Source of the DNA: JAKOVR01 sp031415655
Lineage (GTDB): Bacteria; Actinomycetota; Acidimicrobiia; Acidimicrobiales; Acidimicrobilacustridaceae
Assembly (NCBI GenBank): GCA_031415655.1
Contig: JANOSD010000190.1
Span: 51,691 to 115,690, forward strand
Direction of reading: 5' to 3'
Length of the DNA: 64,000 bases
Positions 33,519 through 42,832 of this stretch are shown here, piece after piece; the stretch's first letter is position 1; each line of letters opens with the position of its first letter. The notes below the pieces were generated by a model that saw only the letters and a program-made list of their open reading frames with translations, did not search any database and was not told where the DNA came from. The position numbers and the translations under genes were made by a program.

Positions 33519-34379
33519 TCAGCCGGTGAAAGTGGGGTTCACCACGGGCGCACGTGTAGTGGTGGTGCTGATGGTCGTCGGTACTGGGCAGCCGGTGAGC
33601 GGTACGATCCGCGTGAGCAGGGCGTACGGGCCGTTACCCTCGTTGGCATCGCCCACGAGGATCTTCTCGGTAAGGACGTTGGCGTTGAACGCCACGCCGG
33701 TTTCGGTCACGACTGGGGCGGCCGCCGAGTCGGTCATGGCAATCGTGGCGTTGGTCTGCGGGGGAACGTCGCCGATGGATTGGGCCGCTCCACCTGGATC
33801 AAGACCCATAAACGGCGAGAACCCGGTGACATTCACGTCGACAACGCCAACCCACGCCGCGGCGTGATCGAGCTGCAGGCGGGACCGACCGGCGGCGATG
33901 CAGGCGGTGTCGTGGGGGAAGGACAGCACAGTGGGGCGCCCTTCTGGTGCGAGCGGGTTGTAGGCCGCGACCAACGTGTAGCCGCTTCCCGCAGTCAGGT
34001 TGAGGTCGGTGCCGGTGTTCGGGCCCACGCTCGAAACGTCAACACACTGCACGATCGTGGTCGGCGGGTTGGGTTGGGCCACGCACATCTTCACGTTGAT
34101 GGTACCGACATCAACCGAGCCGAGGTCCACCTCCTCCCCGTACAGGAAATCGGCAATGGCAAGATCGCCGTTCACGTAGACATCCACGGCCGTGAGTTGC
34201 CCGTTGATGGCATTTCCAACCCCCTTCTGGTCGGGGTTCAAAGCCGAATCAATGGCAATGCCGTGCATCACGCTCACCTTGACCTGGTCGACGGCAGCCG
34301 CCGGCGACATCGGCAAAACGATCGTGCCGGCAGCGATCAACGCGGCGGCACCGGATAGAAACAACTTGGGGGTAGGCAT
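33519..34379 (-). CDS. Secreted DUF4397-like protein with C-terminal PVVNPxFTG tag
   Basis: A 286-aa exported protein. The signal peptide (FLSGAAALIAAGTIVLPMSPAAA) is followed by a domain with VKVSVMHGIAI and VDVYVNGDLAIADFLYGEEVDL, typical of DUF4397 surface proteins. A Thr-rich linker (PTTISTTTTRA) then leads to the extreme C-terminus PVVNPTFTG. The start is the ATG at 34379; the frame continues upstream but without a signal. The C-terminal nonapeptide recurs, one residue different, in the unrelated secreted protein ending at 51336. No transmembrane anchor follows. Confidence 0.8.
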   Translation of the reverse strand: MPTPKLFLSGAAALIAAGTIVLPMSPAAAVDQVKVSVMHGIAIDSALNPDQKGVGNAINGQLTAVDVYVNGDLAIADFLYGEEVDLGSVDVGTINVKMCVAQPNPPTTIVQCVDVSSVGPNTGTDLNLTAGSGYTLVAAYNPLAPEGRPTVLSFPHDTACIAAGRSRLQLDHAAAWVGVVDVNVTGFSPFMGLDPGGAAQSIGDVPPQTNATIAMTDSAAAPVVTETGVAFNANVLTEKILVGDANEGNGPYALLTRIVPLTGCPVPTTISTTTTRAPVVNPTFTG

Positions 34380-34515
34380 GGGCCAGTCTCCGGGACATTT
34401 TGAAGGGACCGGCAGGTTAGCGCCGTTCACCGCTCGACGGGTGCGTGCTCGCCCGTCGAGCGGCTCAACCGCTCCGATCGCGGAACTGCTGGGGTTGCGG
34501 AACCAGAATACGGCG

Positions 34516-35421
34516 GTGAACAGCAACGACACGATCAAGGATTTTTCCTGGGCTCCGGCGCCACTGCAGCCGTACTTGCCGATGGTGATTACGGTGGCGC
34601 TCACGGGTGCGGTGCCTGGCAAAGCCGACAATCCGTCAATACCGCTTTCCCCCCCGGAGATCATCGACGACGTCCTTGCCTGTGCCGATGCGGGCGCAGC
34701 GGTATTCCATATTCATGTGCGCGACCGCGACGGATCGCCCGTGCATCGACGAGACCTTTACGAGGAAGTTCTGGGCGGAATCCGAGCCAAGGCTCCCGCG
34801 CTGATCCTGTGTGTCACCACGAGTTCTCGGGTGGCGGGTGGCGCCGGCGGGCGCACAACCGGGCTCGACGTGGACCCAGAATGCCGCCCAGATCTCGCCA
34901 GCCTCACCCTCGGTTCTACCAATTTCGCCACGGAGCCGAATGTGAATGCGCCCCGTGAGATGGTTTCACTGCTCGAAGCTATGGCGCGGATCGACGTCCG
35001 ACCTGAGCTCGAGGTCTTTGAGTTGGGGATGGTCAATACGTTGCACGTTCTGGCGTCGCGTGGGCTGATACCCGATCCGCCAATCGTGAACGTGCTTCTG
35101 GGCTCGATGGGTTCGGCCCCGGCGTTCGTGGGGGACTTGGCCACCATCGTCAACCGACTCCCCCGAGGTTCGGAATGGGCGGCCGCCGGCATCGGGGTAT
35201 TCCAACGCCCGATGGTGCTCGCTGCGGCCGTGATGGGCGGCAACGTGAGGACCGGCATGGAAGACAACCCAACGGGCCACGGCTTACCGACGGTCCGAGG
35301 CGCTTCGGTGTGGACGAATGTCGATGCCGTCACCTTCGCTGCCGACGCCGCCGCGATGGCCGGACGCTCGATCGCCACACCTGCCGAAGCTCGAATTCGA
35401 TTTGGGCTTGCGACACGGTGA
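34516..35421 (+). CDS. Beta-keto acid cleavage enzyme (BKACE, DUF849 family)
   Basis: TIM-barrel enzyme of the family that condenses a beta-keto acid with acetyl-CoA to release acetoacetate. Family signs are MVITVALTGAVPGKADNPSI near the N-terminus, the metal-binding HIHVRD (residues about 77-82), LTLGSTNFATEPNVNAPREM, ELEVFELGMV and AAAVMGGNVRTGMEDNP. The natural keto acid is unknown. The start is either GTG 34516 or ATG 34582. It is coupled by GTGA to the acetyltransferase gene that follows. Confidence 0.85.
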   Translation: MNSNDTIKDFSWAPAPLQPYLPMVITVALTGAVPGKADNPSIPLSPPEIIDDVLACADAGAAVFHIHVRDRDGSPVHRRDLYEEVLGGIRAKAPALILCVTTSSRVAGGAGGRTTGLDVDPECRPDLASLTLGSTNFATEPNVNAPREMVSLLEAMARIDVRPELEVFELGMVNTLHVLASRGLIPDPPIVNVLLGSMGSAPAFVGDLATIVNRLPRGSEWAAAGIGVFQRPMVLAAAVMGGNVRTGMEDNPTGHGLPTVRGASVWTNVDAVTFAADAAAMAGRSIATPAEARIRFGLATR

Positions 35422-36089
35422 ACGCACTACCGGAACGGTTGGCCGTGTTTCCGCTGCGCACGCGCTACGCCGCAGAAGTCGCCGAGATCCTCGCTCGACT
35501 GGCGTACCCCGGTGAATTGGTTTTTGTCGACAATCTTCCCGAGGGTCCTGAAGCACCAGACGTGCGACCCGTGATCGTGTCCAGTGCCTTCGACGCGGCG
35601 CGGGCTCGGCAGGGTGTTGTGGTCCCCGTATTCCCGCCAGGTATCCGTTTCCGCTTGGTACAGGAATTGCAGGCTGCCGGCGCTGCCCACTTCCCGTCAA
35701 TCGTCGATCCCACCGCGGTGGTCGCGAAATCAGCGGGGATCGGCGACGGCACGATCGTCAACGCGCTGGCCGTCGTCGCCTCGACGACGAAGATCGGGTC
35801 GTTTGTGTCGGTGAACCGATCGGTATCGATTGGTCATGATTGTTCCATCGCCGACTTCGTGAGTTTCGGCCCCGGATGTGTGCTTACCGGACATGTGGTG
35901 GTCGAAACCGGAGCCTTCGTTGGGGCTGGCGCCGTCACTGTGCCCGGCGTGGTGATCGGAGCCAACGCCATTGTGGGCGCCGGCGCGGTGGTCACCAGCG
36001 ACGTGGCCGCCAACACGGTTGTGGTCGGAAACCCCGCCGCAATGATCAAACAAACCGATGGGTACGGCGGCGGAATCCCGAACCCATGA
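35418..36089 (+). CDS. NeuD/PglD-type sugar O/N-acyltransferase (hexapeptide repeat)
   Basis: A 223-aa acyltransferase predicted to acetylate a nucleotide sugar for a surface glycan. The N-terminal half (to about residue 90) is a small sugar-nucleotide-binding Rossmann-like region. From DPTAVVAKSAGIGDGTIVNALAVV onward, left-handed beta-helix hexapeptides are visible with the catalytic His segment SIGHDCSIADFV. It closes with VVVGNPAAMIK. The GTG start overlaps the preceding stop, and its own stop overlaps the glycosyltransferase ATG. Confidence 0.87.
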   Translation: MNALPERLAVFPLRTRYAAEVAEILARLAYPGELVFVDNLPEGPEAPDVRPVIVSSAFDAARARQGVVVPVFPPGIRFRLVQELQAAGAAHFPSIVDPTAVVAKSAGIGDGTIVNALAVVASTTKIGSFVSVNRSVSIGHDCSIADFVSFGPGCVLTGHVVVETGAFVGAGAVTVPGVVIGANAIVGAGAVVTSDVAANTVVVGNPAAMIKQTDGYGGGIPNP

Positions 36090-37156
36090 ACACGTTCGAA
36101 GTGATCTCGGCCGGCCGCGGGCAGCCGGAACTGTCGGTGCTGATGCCGGTGTATCAACAGGAGCGATTCGTGGTCGAGGCGCTCGCCTCCGTGCTCGGCC
36201 AACGCGACGTGGTCGCCGAAGTCATCGTGTCCGATGATGCCTCCACCGACGCCACATGGGGGCGGGTGCAACACGCGCTCGAGACCGCGGCGCCCCATCC
36301 TCATCGACTCGTCGTGCGACGAGGACGGACGCGTCTTCGCCGCGATCACACGATCGTCTTGGCCGAACGCGCGGTGGCCGACGTGGTGATGGTGGCACAT
36401 GGCGACGACGTGTCCGAACCCGGAAGAGCGCGCCTCGTGGTGGACGTACTCACCAAGACGAGGGCGGTGCTTACCGGATCACGGTGCCTGACCATTGATT
36501 CGGCCGGCCGCACCACGCCTACCCCGCCGGCGAACGATGTGGACCTCGCCCCTCGCGGCATCATCAGCCCCGCCGACACACTGTCGATCGACGGCGAGTT
36601 CGTGGGCGCGGTGCTGGCATGGCGTAAGGCGCCAATGGCGGCCTTTCCCCGCCTCGATAGCGCCTATCTCGCCAGCGGCCACGACTTCTTGCTGCCGTTT
36701 CGGGCGGCCCTCGCCGGTGGGGCCACGGTGATCCCGGAGCCACTCGTTCGCCGGCGGGTGCATGCCGGGAGTTGGTCGAACGCCATATGGGATCGACGCC
36801 GGCAGGAAACAATCGATTTCGGTCGCCATCTGAGCTTGCTCGGCGCCAACCGCGCCATGCGCTCTGACCTGTTGTGGGCACACGATCTCGGCCTCATCAA
36901 CGTCGACGAGGAAAAGTTGCTCACGAGTCAGCTGGTGGAGCTCGAGCAAGGTCGACTCCGTGAGATCATGCGGGTCCACGACGCGCTGATCGGTGATGGG
37001 CTGGTTCCGCTGTGGGTCAGTGGCCAGGAGGCGAACCTGGCCTACCGGGGGAGCCTGGGCACGGTGCTGGCGCGTCGGGCTCGGCTCTGGGGTCCGGTCG
37101 AACTCGGACTGGCGACGGCTCGCCGGGTCCGCGACCGGCGTCAGTCCCGTCGATAG
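36086..37156 (+). CDS. Glycosyltransferase family 2
   Basis: Inverting GT-A glycosyltransferase of 356 aa. LSVLMPVYQQERFVVEALASVLGQ and VIVSDDASTDAT form the nucleotide-binding region, and AHGDDVSEPGRA gives the DXD-like metal site. The acceptor is unknown. Translation is ATGA-coupled to the NeuD-like gene, so BKACE, acetyltransferase and glycosyltransferase form one transcript. Its last 16 bp overlap the convergent DegT aminotransferase, the likely partner in making an amino sugar. Confidence 0.86.
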   Translation: MNTFEVISAGRGQPELSVLMPVYQQERFVVEALASVLGQRDVVAEVIVSDDASTDATWGRVQHALETAAPHPHRLVVRRGRTRLRRDHTIVLAERAVADVVMVAHGDDVSEPGRARLVVDVLTKTRAVLTGSRCLTIDSAGRTTPTPPANDVDLAPRGIISPADTLSIDGEFVGAVLAWRKAPMAAFPRLDSAYLASGHDFLLPFRAALAGGATVIPEPLVRRRVHAGSWSNAIWDRRRQETIDFGRHLSLLGANRAMRSDLLWAHDLGLINVDEEKLLTSQLVELEQGRLREIMRVHDALIGDGLVPLWVSGQEANLAYRGSLGTVLARRARLWGPVELGLATARRVRDRRQSRR

Positions 37157-38415
37157 GCCGACAGAACCTTTGTCACGGCGTCGATCACATCGGTAGCGTC
37201 GGCATCGCTGATTGTGCCCGAAAGCGGAATCGAGAGGGTGGCTTCGGACAGTCCGGTGGCGTGGGGGAACTGCTCCGGGCGCAGTGAAAAGCGATCCCGG
37301 TAGTACGGGTGAAGGTGCAATGCCCGGTAGTGCACGCCAATGCCGACATTCTCGGCGTGAATGGCGGCAGCAACCGCGTCGCGGTCCACGCACAGGTGGT
37401 CGAGGTCGAGCCGCAGGATGTAGAGATGCCGGGCGTGCACGTCGGTCGAGTCGGCTGCCGGCTCGGCCGGGCATGCCACAGGAAGACCGGCGAAGGCCTG
37501 GTCATAACGGGCCCAAAGTTCGGCCCGTCGGGTGGCCCACACGCCGAGCATCGGGAGTTGGTGCAGGCCAACGGCGGCTTGCACGTCGGTCATGTTGTAT
37601 TTGAACCCGGGTGCGGTTACCTCGTAGTGGCGAAACGTTGGGTCGGAGAATCGTCGCCATGAACCCGCCGACAGGCCGTGCATCGCGTTGGTGGTGACCG
37701 CCTCGTGCCAGTCGGCATTGAGGGTCGACACCATGCCGCCCTCGATCGTGGTGAGGTTCTTGGTGACATAGAACGAAAAGCAGGTGGCGTCGCCGATCGT
37801 GCCTACCTTTCGACCATTCGCAAATCCCTCGAGGCAATGGGCGGCATCCTCAATAACCGGGACTCCCCGTGGTGAGGTAACGGCGAGGATCTGATCCATC
37901 GGACAGGGGTAGCCGGCGAAGTGCACGGGTATCACTGCCTTGGTACGCGTGGTGAAGGCCGCGACAATCTCGGCCGGCGTCAGGTTTTGGGTGTGGGGAT
38001 CGACATCGACGAGAACCGGCGTTGCGCCGGTGTGGATGACTGCGTTGGCGGTCGCGGCGAACGTCATGGTCGGCACAAGTACTTCATCGCCTGGGCCCAC
38101 TCCCGCCGCCAACATGGCCAAATGCAACGCGCTGGTACCGGATCCAACGGCGGCGGTATGCGGTGCCCCGAGGTAGTCGGCCATCGCCGCTTCGAAACGG
38201 GCCACCTTGGGTCCGGTGCCCACCCAACCAGATCGGAGCGAGTCGACCACCTCGGCGATAGCCGCTTCGGTGATCGAGGGCTGGCCGAAAACGAGGAACT
38301 GGCGTCGTACCGGGCTTCCTCCGTCGATGGCCAGACGAGGAACGAACGGGGCGTCGGCACTCACAGGAGAGAGTATGCCCGCGACTGCGGCGGGGAAACG
38401 ACGGTGTCGCGCCAC
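37141..38415 (-). CDS. DegT/DnrJ/EryC1 family sugar aminotransferase
   Basis: PLP-dependent transaminase for nucleotide-4-keto or 3-keto sugars. The 424-aa protein contains AVGSGTSALHLAMLAAGVGPGDEVLVPTMTFAATANAVIHTGA, VIEDAAHCLEG and the cofactor Lys in FSFYVTKNLTTIEGGM. All are diagnostic for DegT-type enzymes. The start is a GTG at 38415 (a GGAGGG lies upstream); GTG 38364 is an alternative. It faces the BKACE-NeuD-GT2 operon, matching the usual pairing of a NeuD-like acetyltransferase and a DegT enzyme in N-acetylated amino-sugar pathways. Confidence 0.9.
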   Translation of the reverse strand: MARHRRFPAAVAGILSPVSADAPFVPRLAIDGGSPVRRQFLVFGQPSITEAAIAEVVDSLRSGWVGTGPKVARFEAAMADYLGAPHTAAVGSGTSALHLAMLAAGVGPGDEVLVPTMTFAATANAVIHTGATPVLVDVDPHTQNLTPAEIVAAFTTRTKAVIPVHFAGYPCPMDQILAVTSPRGVPVIEDAAHCLEGFANGRKVGTIGDATCFSFYVTKNLTTIEGGMVSTLNADWHEAVTTNAMHGLSAGSWRRFSDPTFRHYEVTAPGFKYNMTDVQAAVGLHQLPMLGVWATRRAELWARYDQAFAGLPVACPAEPAADSTDVHARHLYILRLDLDHLCVDRDAVAAAIHAENVGIGVHYRALHLHPYYRDRFSLRPEQFPHATGLSEATLSIPLSGTISDADATDVIDAVTKVLSAYRRD

Positions 38416-38492
38416 GAGTGTTTCTCCCTCCGAGTCGGCATTCTGAGCTCAGCTGTGCGGCATTCGGGAAGGTCGCGGTAGCGTCGGCAACC

Positions 38493-39572
38493 GTGACCAC
38501 CGAGACCACCGTGCTCCCCCCGAACCACCCCTTTCCCGGTTTGCTCGCCGGCGACAGCGCGTTTCTCCGAGCTGCCCGGTCGGAGGCACCGCCGCACACC
38601 CCCGTCTGGTTCATGCGTCAGGCCGGTCGCTCCCTTCCCGAATACCACGCCATTCGAGGCCCGGGGAGCATCCTCGACGCCATCGCCGACCCCGAACGGT
38701 CCACCGAGATCACGTTGCAACCAGTACGTCGCTACGGGGTCGACGCCGCCATCCTCTATTCCGACATCGTGGTTCCCGTGGCGGCGATCGGGTTCGGTGT
38801 CGACGTCGCTCCCGGCACCGGTCCGGTGGTGGCCGAACCGTTCCGAACCGAAGCCGACCTCGCCCGACTGCGCCCTCTCGATGCCGACGTCGATACGCCC
38901 TACGTGATCGAGACCGTGCGCCGGCTCGTGGAACAACTCACACCGATGGGTGTGCCGCTTATCGGCTTTGCCGGCGCGCCGTTCACGGTGGCGTCGTATC
39001 TGGTGGAAGGTCGTCCCTCACGCACCTACGAGAACACCAAATCGCTCATGCACGGGCAGCCCACGCTCTGGCACGAACTGGCCGACCGTTTAGCCGACCT
39101 GGCGATTGCGTCGCTCCGATCGCAAATAGAAAACGGTGCTTCGGCCATCCAACTCTTTGATTCGTGGGCCGGCGCCCTCTCCCCCCCCGAGTATGAGAAG
39201 TTCGTGCTCCCCCACTCCGCCAAGGTGTTTGACGCCGTGGCGGCGTACGGCATCCCCCGAATCCATTTCGGCGTGGGCACCGGCGAAGTGCTCACCCTGA
39301 TGCGCGACGCCGGTGCCGATGTGGTGGGCATCGACTGGCGCGTTCCCCTCGATGTGGCCCGGCAGCGCCTCGGCGATGGCCCAGCCCTCCAAGGCAACCT
39401 CGACCCAACCCTTGTTCTCGCCGGATGGGACGTGTGCGAACCCGCAGTCGACGACGTGCTGCGCCGGGCGGGCGACCATCCCGGCCACATCTTCAACCTC
39501 GGCCACGGGGTGCTCCCCGATACCGACCCCGCAGTGCTCGAACGCGTGGTGGAACGCGTGCACGCCAGCTAA
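38493..39572 (+). CDS. hemE: Uroporphyrinogen decarboxylase
   Basis: Decarboxylates the four acetate side chains of uroporphyrinogen III to give coproporphyrinogen III. PVWFMRQAGRSLPEY (anion-binding Arg) and the Asp in ILYSDIVVPVAAIGF are the family signature; GAPFTVASYLVEG and HFGVGTGEVL are also typical. I start at GTG 38493, giving about 359 aa of normal length; the upstream ATG at 38418 adds an unlikely leader. It is 33 bp upstream of the fused hemH-hemG gene, so they probably share a transcript. Confidence 0.95.
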   Translation: MTTETTVLPPNHPFPGLLAGDSAFLRAARSEAPPHTPVWFMRQAGRSLPEYHAIRGPGSILDAIADPERSTEITLQPVRRYGVDAAILYSDIVVPVAAIGFGVDVAPGTGPVVAEPFRTEADLARLRPLDADVDTPYVIETVRRLVEQLTPMGVPLIGFAGAPFTVASYLVEGRPSRTYENTKSLMHGQPTLWHELADRLADLAIASLRSQIENGASAIQLFDSWAGALSPPEYEKFVLPHSAKVFDAVAAYGIPRIHFGVGTGEVLTLMRDAGADVVGIDWRVPLDVARQRLGDGPALQGNLDPTLVLAGWDVCEPAVDDVLRRAGDHPGHIFNLGHGVLPDTDPAVLERVVERVHAS

Positions 39573-39605
39573 GCCAAAGTCGATCGCCCGTGGGAGACTT
39601 CGACT

Positions 39606-42245
39606 ATGGCTGAGCCCACCGACGAAAAGAACGAGCCCACCGACGACACGAGACCAACGGTGGACACGAGACCAACGGTGGGCGTCGTGGTCATGGCGTA
39701 CGGCACCCCGGCCTCGGTTGACGACCTTGAGGCCTACTACCTCCACATCCGTCGGGGCCGACCGCCCACGCCCGAGCAGGTAGCCGACCTCCGGGCCCGG
39801 TACGACGCCATCGGCGGTGTGTCGCCGTTGCGTCAGCGCACCGAAGCCCAGCGTGACGCCATCGGCAATGCCCTCCATCGCGATCATCCCGACACCCATT
39901 TCGTCATTGCTCTCGGCCAGAAACACGCCGCCCCCTTCATCGAAGACGCCGTGACCGATCTCGTTGCCGCAGGGGTCGAGCGAGTGGTGGGCATCGTGCT
40001 CGCACCCCACTTCTCGAAGGGAAGTGTGGGGCAGTACAACGGGCGAGCGGCGGAATCATGTGCCGAGCACAACCTTCCCTTTGTCGGTATCGATTCGTGG
40101 GCTGATCAGCCGGCGTGGATCGACGCCATGGCCCTTGCCCTCACCGACGCTCGCGCCGAGGTGCCCGACGGCCATCAAATCTTGTTCACCGCCCACTCAC
40201 TTCCCGAGCGGGTTCTGGCCGACGACCCCTACCCCGACGAGTTGCACGCCAGTGCGGCGGCGATCGCCGACCGTCTCGACCTTTCTCGTTTCGGGACATG
40301 GGACCTGGCCTGGCAAAGCGCCGGCCGCACCCCCGAGCCATGGCGCGGCCCCGACATTCTCGATGTGATGCGCGATCTCGCCGGCACGAAAAAGTGCACC
40401 GGCGTAGTGGTGTGTGCCCAAGGATTCACCTCTGATCACCTCGAAGTGTTGTACGACCTCGACATCGAGGCGGCGAAACTCGCCGAGGAGCTCGGCTTGG
40501 CTTTTGCCCGCACTCGATCGCTCAATGCCGAGCCCACCGTGATGACGGCACTGGCCGCCCTCATCGCCGAACGCGCATCATCCCCCCTCGTCACCAGCGA
40601 CGCCAACACCACCGACGCCAACACCACCGACGCCGGAACACCCGACACCACCGACGCACCAGACGCTCCCGTGATTTCGGACGCTCCCGCACCAGACGCA
40701 CCCGTGATTTCGGACCCGACCACCGGAACTGGGTCCGCCGAAACCAGCGAACGTCGGCCATCGGTGGTGGTAATCGGCGGAGGTGTCGCGGGGCTCACGG
40801 CGGCGCACACCATCCTGCGCCGTTCTCCGCAGACGGCCGTGACGGTCATCGACCGTGCCCCCGATCTCGGCGGAAAACTGCGCACTTCGGAGCTCGATGG
40901 CGCCGCGCTCGACGAGGGAGCCGACGCGTTCTTGGCCCGTGTTCCCGAAACGGTTGCGCTCTGCGAAGAACTCGGCCTCCGCGATCAGCTCGTATCGCCG
41001 GCGTCCGGTTCGGCGTTCCTCTGGATCGAGGGTGAACTTCGCCGGCTCCCAGCGGGACTCCTGCTCGGCATTCCCACCGACCTCGATGCGCTTGGCCATG
41101 CCGGACTGCTCACCGCAAAGGGGTTGGCCCGCCTTCGCCAAGGATCGCCATCGGATCACACGACCGACGATCACACCACCGGGGGCGACACGACCGTGGG
41201 TCAGGTCGTGCGTGAGCAGTTGGGCGACGAGACCTTCGAGCGGTTGGTGGCACCGCTTCTCGGCGGTGTGCATGCCGGCGATGCCGACCGTCTCAGCCTC
41301 CGCACCGGCGCACCCCAGATCGCCGCCGCGCTCGAACATCCAGACGGGCTGCTCGCCGGAGCGCAAGCCGCGGTGGCCCGTAACGCTGCGGCCCCCGCCG
41401 ATGAGCGACCGCCGGTGTTCTTTGGTCTCAAGGGTGGCATGGCCACGCTGATCGATGCCCTTCGCTCCCACATCATCGACGCCGGCGGCGAGATCGTCGG
41501 CGGAACTTCCGCCACCGGTATCAGCGCCACCCAACTTCCCGGACGCGCTCGCCCCGTCTATAACGTGCACCTCGATCTGGCCCACGAGGTGGCGCAGCGC
41601 ACCGCTGACGCCGTGGTGATCGCCACCCCCGCCGCGGCCGCGGGTGCGTTGCTGGCGTCGCTCGCTCCTCCGGTGGCCGCCGAGTTGGCGTCGCTTCGTT
41701 ACGCGTCGGTCGTGCTTGTGTCGATGTCGTTGCCGGCCAACGCCATCGAACACCCTCTCGATGGCAGCGGCTTCCTGACCATCCCGCAGGGGTACCCCGC
41801 CGCCGACCCCGACCTCCTGCTCACGGCCTGTTCGTTTGCCACCTCCAAGTGGGCGCACCTCGCCGATGCTGCTCGGCCTGGGCAGGTACTGCTTCGTGTG
41901 TCAGCTGGCAAAGCGGGCGACACGCGAGCCAGTGAGCTCGACGACGTCGAACTCATCCGCCGGGTGTTCACCGACCTGCAGCGCACGATCGGGCTCGATC
42001 CGCGCCTCGATCCAAACAACGAAGACGTCTCCGTACGCATCACCCGATGGACCGATGCCTTGCCGCAGTTCACCCCCGGCCACCTCGATCGAGTGGCGGC
42101 ATCGGATTCGTGGCTGAAGCACCATCATCCCGGCATTTCCGTTGTGGGTGCCTCACGGATCGGCCTCGGTGTGCCCGCCTGCATCGTGCGGGCCACGGCC
42201 GAAGGGCAGCGGCTGGCCACCCGGCTATCGAGCCCCGTTCGATGA
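39606..42245 (+). CDS. hemH-hemG: Ferrochelatase-protoporphyrinogen/coproporphyrinogen oxidase fusion
   Basis: One 879-aa protein with two haem enzymes. Residues about 20-325 are a ferrochelatase (VVVMAYGTPASVDDLEAYY; LAPHFSKGSVGQYNGR with the catalytic His; CAQGFTSDHLEVLYDLD). Residues about 380-879 are an FAD-dependent HemG/HemY-type oxidase (VVVIGGGVAGLTAAHTILRR, GAALDEGADAFLARVPE, and C-terminal GASRIGLGVPACIVRA). Between them is an about 55-residue Thr/Asp/Pro linker of short repeats (TDANTTDAN). No stop or frameshift separates the parts. In actinobacteria these would be CpfC and CgoX of the coproporphyrin-dependent route. Fusion would channel porphyrin between oxidation and iron insertion, which is inference. 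No hemQ is in the window. Confidence 0.9.
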   Translation: MAEPTDEKNEPTDDTRPTVDTRPTVGVVVMAYGTPASVDDLEAYYLHIRRGRPPTPEQVADLRARYDAIGGVSPLRQRTEAQRDAIGNALHRDHPDTHFVIALGQKHAAPFIEDAVTDLVAAGVERVVGIVLAPHFSKGSVGQYNGRAAESCAEHNLPFVGIDSWADQPAWIDAMALALTDARAEVPDGHQILFTAHSLPERVLADDPYPDELHASAAAIADRLDLSRFGTWDLAWQSAGRTPEPWRGPDILDVMRDLAGTKKCTGVVVCAQGFTSDHLEVLYDLDIEAAKLAEELGLAFARTRSLNAEPTVMTALAALIAERASSPLVTSDANTTDANTTDAGTPDTTDAPDAPVISDAPAPDAPVISDPTTGTGSAETSERRPSVVVIGGGVAGLTAAHTILRRSPQTAVTVIDRAPDLGGKLRTSELDGAALDEGADAFLARVPETVALCEELGLRDQLVSPASGSAFLWIEGELRRLPAGLLLGIPTDLDALGHAGLLTAKGLARLRQGSPSDHTTDDHTTGGDTTVGQVVREQLGDETFERLVAPLLGGVHAGDADRLSLRTGAPQIAAALEHPDGLLAGAQAAVARNAAAPADERPPVFFGLKGGMATLIDALRSHIIDAGGEIVGGTSATGISATQLPGRARPVYNVHLDLAHEVAQRTADAVVIATPAAAAGALLASLAPPVAAELASLRYASVVLVSMSLPANAIEHPLDGSGFLTIPQGYPAADPDLLLTACSFATSKWAHLADAARPGQVLLRVSAGKAGDTRASELDDVELIRRVFTDLQRTIGLDPRLDPNNEDVSVRITRWTDALPQFTPGHLDRVAASDSWLKHHHPGISVVGASRIGLGVPACIVRATAEGQRLATRLSSPVR

Positions 42246-42832
42246 GCAACCTCGCCGTTGGGCGACGTCTCATCGCGTTGCATGGTTATGAGGATGAGCC
42301 ATCGTCGTTGGCGCCGCTTCTTGAGCTTGCCGCGCTGGCCCGCTCCACCACCGTCGTGTGCCCGCAAGGCCCAGCCGTCACCCCAAAGGGGCCGGCATGG
42401 TTTGCCGACGACGGCGATGGGCTCGATCCCGATCAGGTGGCGGCCGCCGTAGCAGTCGTTCACGACGCCATGCGCGATCCGATGCACGAGGGGGAGCCAT
42501 CGATGGTGCTCGCCGGGTTCTCACAGGGCGCCGCCGTGGCCCTTGCTGTCGCGTTTCACCCCGATGTGCCGGTGCCCTTGCACGCCGTCGTGCTCTTTGC
42601 CCCGTTCCTGCTTCCCCCCGACGTCACGCCGTACCAGTTCGAGTCCCGGCCACCCGGAGGGGTGCATATCGTGCACGGCGACGACGACGACGTTGTTCCG
42701 CTGCCGCTCGGCCGTGCCGCCGGAAAGTTGCTCGAACGTCAAGGGATCGACGTCACGGTGCACACCATCACCGGGGTCGGCCACGACCTGCGCTCGCTGT
42801 GCGCAGCAGCTGCTACGAACAACGTTCCATGA
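42242..42832 (+). CDS. Phospholipase/carboxylesterase-family alpha/beta hydrolase
   Basis: A 196-aa serine hydrolase. LIALHGYEDEPSSLAPLL holds the oxyanion region and VLAGFSQGAAVALAVAF the nucleophile elbow (GFSQG). HGDDDDVVPLPLGR and the C-terminal GVGHD give Asp and His. This matches the YpfH/carboxylesterase 2 family. It is ATGA-coupled to the haem fusion gene upstream and to the ZnuA-like gene downstream, although no haem-related function is known for the family. Confidence 0.82.
   Translation: MSNLAVGRRLIALHGYEDEPSSLAPLLELAALARSTTVVCPQGPAVTPKGPAWFADDGDGLDPDQVAAAVAVVHDAMRDPMHEGEPSMVLAGFSQGAAVALAVAFHPDVPVPLHAVVLFAPFLLPPDVTPYQFESRPPGGVHIVHGDDDDVVPLPLGRAAGKLLERQGIDVTVHTITGVGHDLRSLCAAAATNNVP

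Noticed and set aside
33519..34379. Classical sortase (LPxTG/LAxTG) substrate
   Set aside because: The C-terminus has no pentapeptide followed by a hydrophobic segment and basic tail; PVVNPTFTG is the last residue stretch.
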